In this document: piece by piece, positions 60,648 to 64,000 of the stretch
How positions within the stretch are numbered: the stretch's first letter is position 1
Layout of the letters: each line of letters begins with the position of its first letter
Assembly (NCBI GenBank): GCA_913020445.1
Contig: CAJWAR010000008.1
Span: 1 to 64,000, forward strand
Length of the DNA stretch: 64,000 nucleotides
DNA from: an uncultured Rhodospirillaceae bacterium
GTDB taxonomy: Bacteria > Pseudomonadota > Alphaproteobacteria > Rhodospirillales > UBA2165
Direction of reading: 5' to 3'
The notes under the pieces: model-generated
Seen by the model: only the letters and a program-made list of their open reading frames with translations
What the model was told of the DNA's origin: nothing
Databases searched by the model: none
Made by a program: the position numbers and the translations under genes

Positions 60648-61931
60648 TTATTCAATAAAGTCCAAATTCTGTGAGCGGCGTTTGGCCATTTCCATCTCGC
60701 GGCGGCGATTTTCCTCAGCAAGTAAATTCTCGATATGGCGGCCTTGGAACATGCTGATGCCAACCGACTGCCCAAACTCTACCGCCGTATCATTGTCGCA
60801 ACGGCAGAGGATAAGGCGTGAACTGCCCATCTCCGAGACAATTTCAGAGGTTTTCTCCTTGCCGACAGTGTCGACCAGTTCCTGATCCCAAATCAGCTTC
60901 ACCATATCGGCGCCCAGTTTCTCCCGATTAATAAAAGTAATCGTATCGTAGGTCAGGCCATCAATACAAATTCGATAACCTCGATCTTTGGCAAACTCGC
61001 GCGCAAATAAAAACGCATTGATATCAGAAAAGATATCGATCTTTTGCAATTCAATAACAACCGAGCCACGCATTGAAGCGATCACGGCGTCATCAAATTG
61101 CATGAATTCAGGTGACAATAGGGTCGAGACATTGAGGTTGATGCTGATCTCGCCGGTGATCGAATTATCGTTCGTTTTGCTCAGCATCGATAACATACGC
61201 CGGTCGAGGGTTTCTGTTAGATGTTGGAACAACCAGGGACTAGCGCTAACATTAACACCCGGCATCAGGGTTTCGCGGAGGTCGGCGATGGATATAAACA
61301 ATTCGCTAAAAAGCGGTTGCGGTGCTGCCTGACCAATTAAGGCGCAGATGAACTGGCGGCGCACCATGTTAGATAAATCCGCCCGTTGGAGCGCCTGTTC
61401 GACACGTCCCAAGACTCGCGGTGTTAGCGGCTCACCCTCTGACTGCTTAGCCTGCAGTGCAGCTTTAGGATCAGCTGAATCTTCATCGACGGCTTTAACA
61501 TTGCTTTCTTCATGAACAAGTTTACGCACCATAGCGAGGATTTTCTCGTAATCCTGCTCAATATCGTAAAAGGTGCGAAATTTCGAGTTGTCGCCCTCGT
61601 CAGCGCCTGACATTAACGGGTCGTCGCTAAATAAAAATCGTAGCTTAAGCATCGAAGTTTCGACGTCGTTTTGGGCATCACCTTTATAGATGAAAAATAG
61701 ATCACTGTTATTTAATGTGAAAAGCTGGCCTTCCAGCATCTTAATTAGTGGGTCGAAGGTGTTGGCGGCTAGCCGAACGTGATGCTCCCGCCGATTTTGC
61801 GCCTTCAGCGCGGAAAGGTGGATATGGACCGCCCGCCGATCTTGCTTATGAGATTCGAGCCGGTGAACATAATCCAACAGCAGGTTTTCCTGGCTCGGTA
61901 TGCGCTGCTGAGTTGTTGGAGGTGTCGCCAT
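60648..61931 (-). CDS. Degenerate EAL-domain protein, paralogue 2
   Basis: A 427-residue cytoplasmic protein. The N-terminal half (about 1-150) has a shared fold with HIHLSALKAQNRREHHVRLAA and NSDLFFIYKG, and a central helical linker follows. The C-terminal part aligns with EAL phosphodiesterases but lacks the catalytic acids: VVIELQK in place of EALVR, GYRICIDGLTYDTI for the DDFGxG loop, VKLIWD for KID, and ISMFQGRHI for the terminal QG motif. It probably does not cleave cyclic-di-GMP and may act as a binding or scaffold protein. It begins 3 bases after its paralogue. Confidence 0.83.
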   Translation of the reverse strand: MATPPTTQQRIPSQENLLLDYVHRLESHKQDRRAVHIHLSALKAQNRREHHVRLAANTFDPLIKMLEGQLFTLNNSDLFFIYKGDAQNDVETSMLKLRFLFSDDPLMSGADEGDNSKFRTFYDIEQDYEKILAMVRKLVHEESNVKAVDEDSADPKAALQAKQSEGEPLTPRVLGRVEQALQRADLSNMVRRQFICALIGQAAPQPLFSELFISIADLRETLMPGVNVSASPWLFQHLTETLDRRMLSMLSKTNDNSITGEISINLNVSTLLSPEFMQFDDAVIASMRGSVVIELQKIDIFSDINAFLFAREFAKDRGYRICIDGLTYDTITFINREKLGADMVKLIWDQELVDTVGKEKTSEIVSEMGSSRLILCRCDNDTAVEFGQSVGISMFQGRHIENLLAEENRRREMEMAKRRSQNLDFIE

Positions 61932-61934
61932 AAT

Positions 61935-63215
61935 TTAATGCACCGTCTTACCCTGAGAGCCGGCTAACTGACCCTCTTTTTCAATCTGGCGCTGAACCAA
62001 ATCGTCAATGAAGTAGCCTTGAAAACGCCGGATGCCTAATGTCAGCGCCCAGCGGACGGCGTCCTCGGTTTCCGTGCGTGCCAAAATAAAGCGCTCGGCG
62101 CCGATTTTGTCGACGACCTCGCCAATTTCGGCATGATCTTCGATCGATTCCGTTTCCGTAAATTCCAATCCCCAGCCGACCTTATAATAATCCGCGTCCA
62201 ACAAACTAGGATCAAAGTAATGCAGCGACATCGGATTCAATCCGTCCAGCAATATGCGATAGCCGCGGTCTTTAAGCCAAGAGCGGGTATAGAGATAATT
62301 ATCGAGATCAGAGAACACATCAATTTGCTGCATCTCAATAACGACTTTGCCGGTGAATTCAGCCACCGCTTCATCAAAGCGCTGAAAATCTTTCGACAAT
62401 ATGGTGCTGATGTTCAAATTAACGCTGATGGCATCTTCAAGTGAGGCATAGTCATCCCGGGCCAGCGTCGCCAATATACGGCGATCCACGGTTTGGGTTA
62501 AATGCTGAAACAGCCATTGGTTTGAGATCAGATTATAGCCGGGTGCGATGCGCCTTTGCAGCTCAGCGATGGAAAGATAATTTTCCTGAAACAATATCCG
62601 CTCCGTGCCATCGGCGCCGATAATGACCGCGGGTTGCTGCTGGATCATGTTTTCAACCCGGGTGCGGTTGAGGGAATCGTTAACTTTGGCCAGGCTAAAC
62701 GGGTCAAGTGCTTCACCCATGAAGCCGGTGCCGAGCCCACGTCCGGCAGAAGCATCTTCGCCCGAGCCAATCATTACCTCCTGGTTCTGCGACATCTTCA
62801 AGACCATTTGGAGAAAGGAATCGTAATCGGCTTCAAAATCAAACCACGATGTAAATTTGTCGCGGGCTGCGCCTTTGCCGCCGGCTGCCAATGGATCATT
62901 GCGAAACAGCGAACGCAATTTATCAACGACGATGTCAATATCATCAATCCGGACATCTTTGCAGATGAGGACTAAATCATTTGACGTCATAACATAAAGA
63001 TTTGATTCCGCAGAGTTTAAAACCGAGTCAAAACTCCGCGCTGCGATGCGGATGTGATGCGGCTGACGATTATGAGTGCGCAGCTGAGATAAATGAACCT
63101 GCACGGCAAAGCGCCCGCTCCTTGAATGAGCGACCCGTTCAACATGGTCAAGCAGCGAACTTTCAGGTGTTCGCCGTTCCGATACGGAAGTGATTACGGA
63201 CGAAGTATCAGCCAT
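61935..63215 (-). CDS. Degenerate EAL-domain protein, paralogue 1
   Basis: A 426-residue protein of the same architecture as its downstream neighbour: LLDHVERVAHSRSGR, QVHLSQLRTHNRQPHHIRIAA and NDLVLICKD in the N-terminal half. The C-terminal EAL-like part has VVIEMQQIDVFSDL, GYRILLDGLNP and RRFQGYFIDDL. Again the EAL catalytic glutamate set and the metal-binding aspartates are mostly missing. The pair arose by tandem duplication. The promoter should lie in the gap before the divergent decarboxylase gene. Confidence 0.83.
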   Translation of the reverse strand: MADTSSVITSVSERRTPESSLLDHVERVAHSRSGRFAVQVHLSQLRTHNRQPHHIRIAARSFDSVLNSAESNLYVMTSNDLVLICKDVRIDDIDIVVDKLRSLFRNDPLAAGGKGAARDKFTSWFDFEADYDSFLQMVLKMSQNQEVMIGSGEDASAGRGLGTGFMGEALDPFSLAKVNDSLNRTRVENMIQQQPAVIIGADGTERILFQENYLSIAELQRRIAPGYNLISNQWLFQHLTQTVDRRILATLARDDYASLEDAISVNLNISTILSKDFQRFDEAVAEFTGKVVIEMQQIDVFSDLDNYLYTRSWLKDRGYRILLDGLNPMSLHYFDPSLLDADYYKVGWGLEFTETESIEDHAEIGEVVDKIGAERFILARTETEDAVRWALTLGIRRFQGYFIDDLVQRQIEKEGQLAGSQGKTVH

Positions 63216-63338
63216 TTCTCATCACTGGATTAATTTGCGGGCACAATCCGCCCAATTAAGCGATTTTTATACCGAAAAACACTTAACTAACTATAAACCG
63301 CTGGTCCTTAATATGACTATAAACTGAAATGGACGCGA

Positions 63339-63354
63339 TAAGAATATTTTCTTA
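63339..63354. promoter_or_regulatory. Short palindrome upstream of the UXS-like gene
   Basis: TAAGAA-TATT-TTCTTA, a 6-bp inverted repeat, lies 86 bases before the ATG at 63441. A TATAAT (63394-63399) nearer the gene is a candidate -10 without a good -35. A regulatory role is a guess from position; the rest of the 225-base gap shows nothing else. Confidence 0.35.
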
Positions 63355-63440
63355 CCAGATCGGATTTTCAATGGTAGTGTCCCCGGCAATAATTATAATG
63401 GGACGAAATCTCTGAAATTTAACCAATTTATGGAACTTCA

Positions 63441-64000
63441 ATGCCACCCCGTAAACGAATTTTGATCACCGGCGGTGCCGGATTTATTGGCTCTCATTTA
63501 AGCGAAAATCTGGTCAATGCCGGACACGATGTTATTTGTCTGGATAATTACTTTACCGGCACGAAAGATAATATCGCATCGCTATTGGATCATACCAATT
63601 TTGAACTATTGCGCCATGACGTAACGTTTCCCCTCTATGTTGAAGTTGATGAGATTTATAATCTTGCCTGTCCCGCTTCGCCCATTCACTACCAATATGA
63701 TCCCGTGCAGACGACCAAGACCAGTGTGCATGGGGCGATCAATATGCTCGGACTGGCTAAGCGCACGGGGGCAAAAATATTTCAGTCCTCCACCAGCGAA
63801 ATCTATGGCGATCCCACTGTTCATCCGCAAAGCGAGGATTATCGCGGTAATGTTAATCCAATTGGCCCGCGTGCTTGTTACGACGAAGGTAAACGCTGTG
63901 CCGAAACTCTGTTTTTTGACTATTACCGTCAGCACAGTTTGAGAATTAAAGTCGCCCGTATTTTCAATACCTATGGACCGCGGATGCGCCCCGACGATGG
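63441..64000 (+). CDS. UDP-glucuronate decarboxylase-like SDR epimerase (partial, cut by window end)
   Basis: Open from the ATG at 63441 to the window end (186 codons seen). The extended SDR motif [11 protein letters not shown], the serine-containing STSEIYGDP and the catalytic Tyr-Lys in [10 protein letters not shown] are present. The combination VHPQSE...[17 protein letters not shown] is specific to UDP-xylose synthase (UXS) type enzymes that turn UDP-glucuronate into UDP-xylose for surface polysaccharides. The C-terminal third is missing only because the window stops. Confidence 0.9.
   Translation, partial: MPPRKRILITGGAGFIGSHLSENLVNAGHDVICLDNYFTGTKDNIASLLDHTNFELLRHDVTFPLYVEVDEIYNLACPASPIHYQYDPVQTTKTSVHGAINMLGLAKRTGAKIFQSSTSEIYGDPTVHPQSEDYRGNVNPIGPRACYDEGKRCAETLFFDYYRQHSLRIKVARIFNTYGPRMRPDD

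Overview
The window looks like a stretch of an alphaproteobacterial chromosome of roughly 50 percent GC, probably Rhodospirillales-like and possibly marine. This is inferred from family content and gene order: petABC with trmL beside it, split glycine decarboxylase (gcvPA and gcvPB), the DUF1285-NUDIX-DUF6111-cca block followed by moxR-DUF58-DUF4159, citramalate synthase, class II DAHP synthase and a TAXI-type TRAP importer. Most of the window is tightly packed housekeeping DNA. No tRNA, rRNA, CRISPR array, transposase or integrase gene was recognised.

Layout. 1-4609: a CueR-like metal-responsive promoter firing off the left edge, glutathione reductase, an arsR-permease pair, a stand-alone cyclase-fold protein and a quinone oxidoreductase. 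4726-13036: DAHP synthase, a fluoroacetate-dehalogenase-like hydrolase, NAD synthetase, cysS, a ParD/ParE-type toxin-antitoxin pair and an MFS exporter. 13145-13918: an iodothyronine-deiodinase-like gene with an in-frame TGA at the active-site position, read here as selenocysteine. 13990-25940: aspartyl protease, citramalate synthase, trmJ, rnhA, a peptidoglycan-binding repeat protein, a double CDGSH Fe-S protein and the gcvT-H-PA-PB glycine cleavage operon.

25943-30660 is the accessory part. A minus-strand operon with a good sigma70 promoter encodes an unrecognised 193-residue protein, a zinc-ribbon membrane protein, two tandem paralogous small membrane proteins and an 826-residue Hint (intein-like) protein. 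Palindromic, fold-back DNA lies on both sides. 30692-40539 holds tRNA nucleotidyltransferase (with an odd membrane-anchor extension), the NUDIX and DUF1285 genes and the MoxR/DUF58/DUF4159 cell-envelope cluster. 40636-48050 holds a radical SAM gene, trmL, petABC, a periplasmic cyclophilin and the methionine-salvage pair mtnP-mtnA.

48091-54486 carries three consecutive TAXI solute-binding-protein genes. Each has its own copy of a palindromic operator, a promoter and a terminator, and they are followed by a single fused TRAP permease. Facing the permease are a glutamine-synthetase-like ligase, a Rieske oxygenase and a RidA-family protein, which together suggest uptake and oxidation of an unknown amine. 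The window ends with glnS, a YSC84/SYLF lipoprotein, two tandem degenerate EAL-domain proteins and the 5-prime part of a UDP-glucuronate decarboxylase gene cut by the right edge.

The observations most worth following are the deiodinase-like selenoprotein candidate (13145-13918), the triplicated TAXI transcription units with their shared operator, the Hint operon with its small membrane proteins, and the GS-like/Rieske/RidA group.
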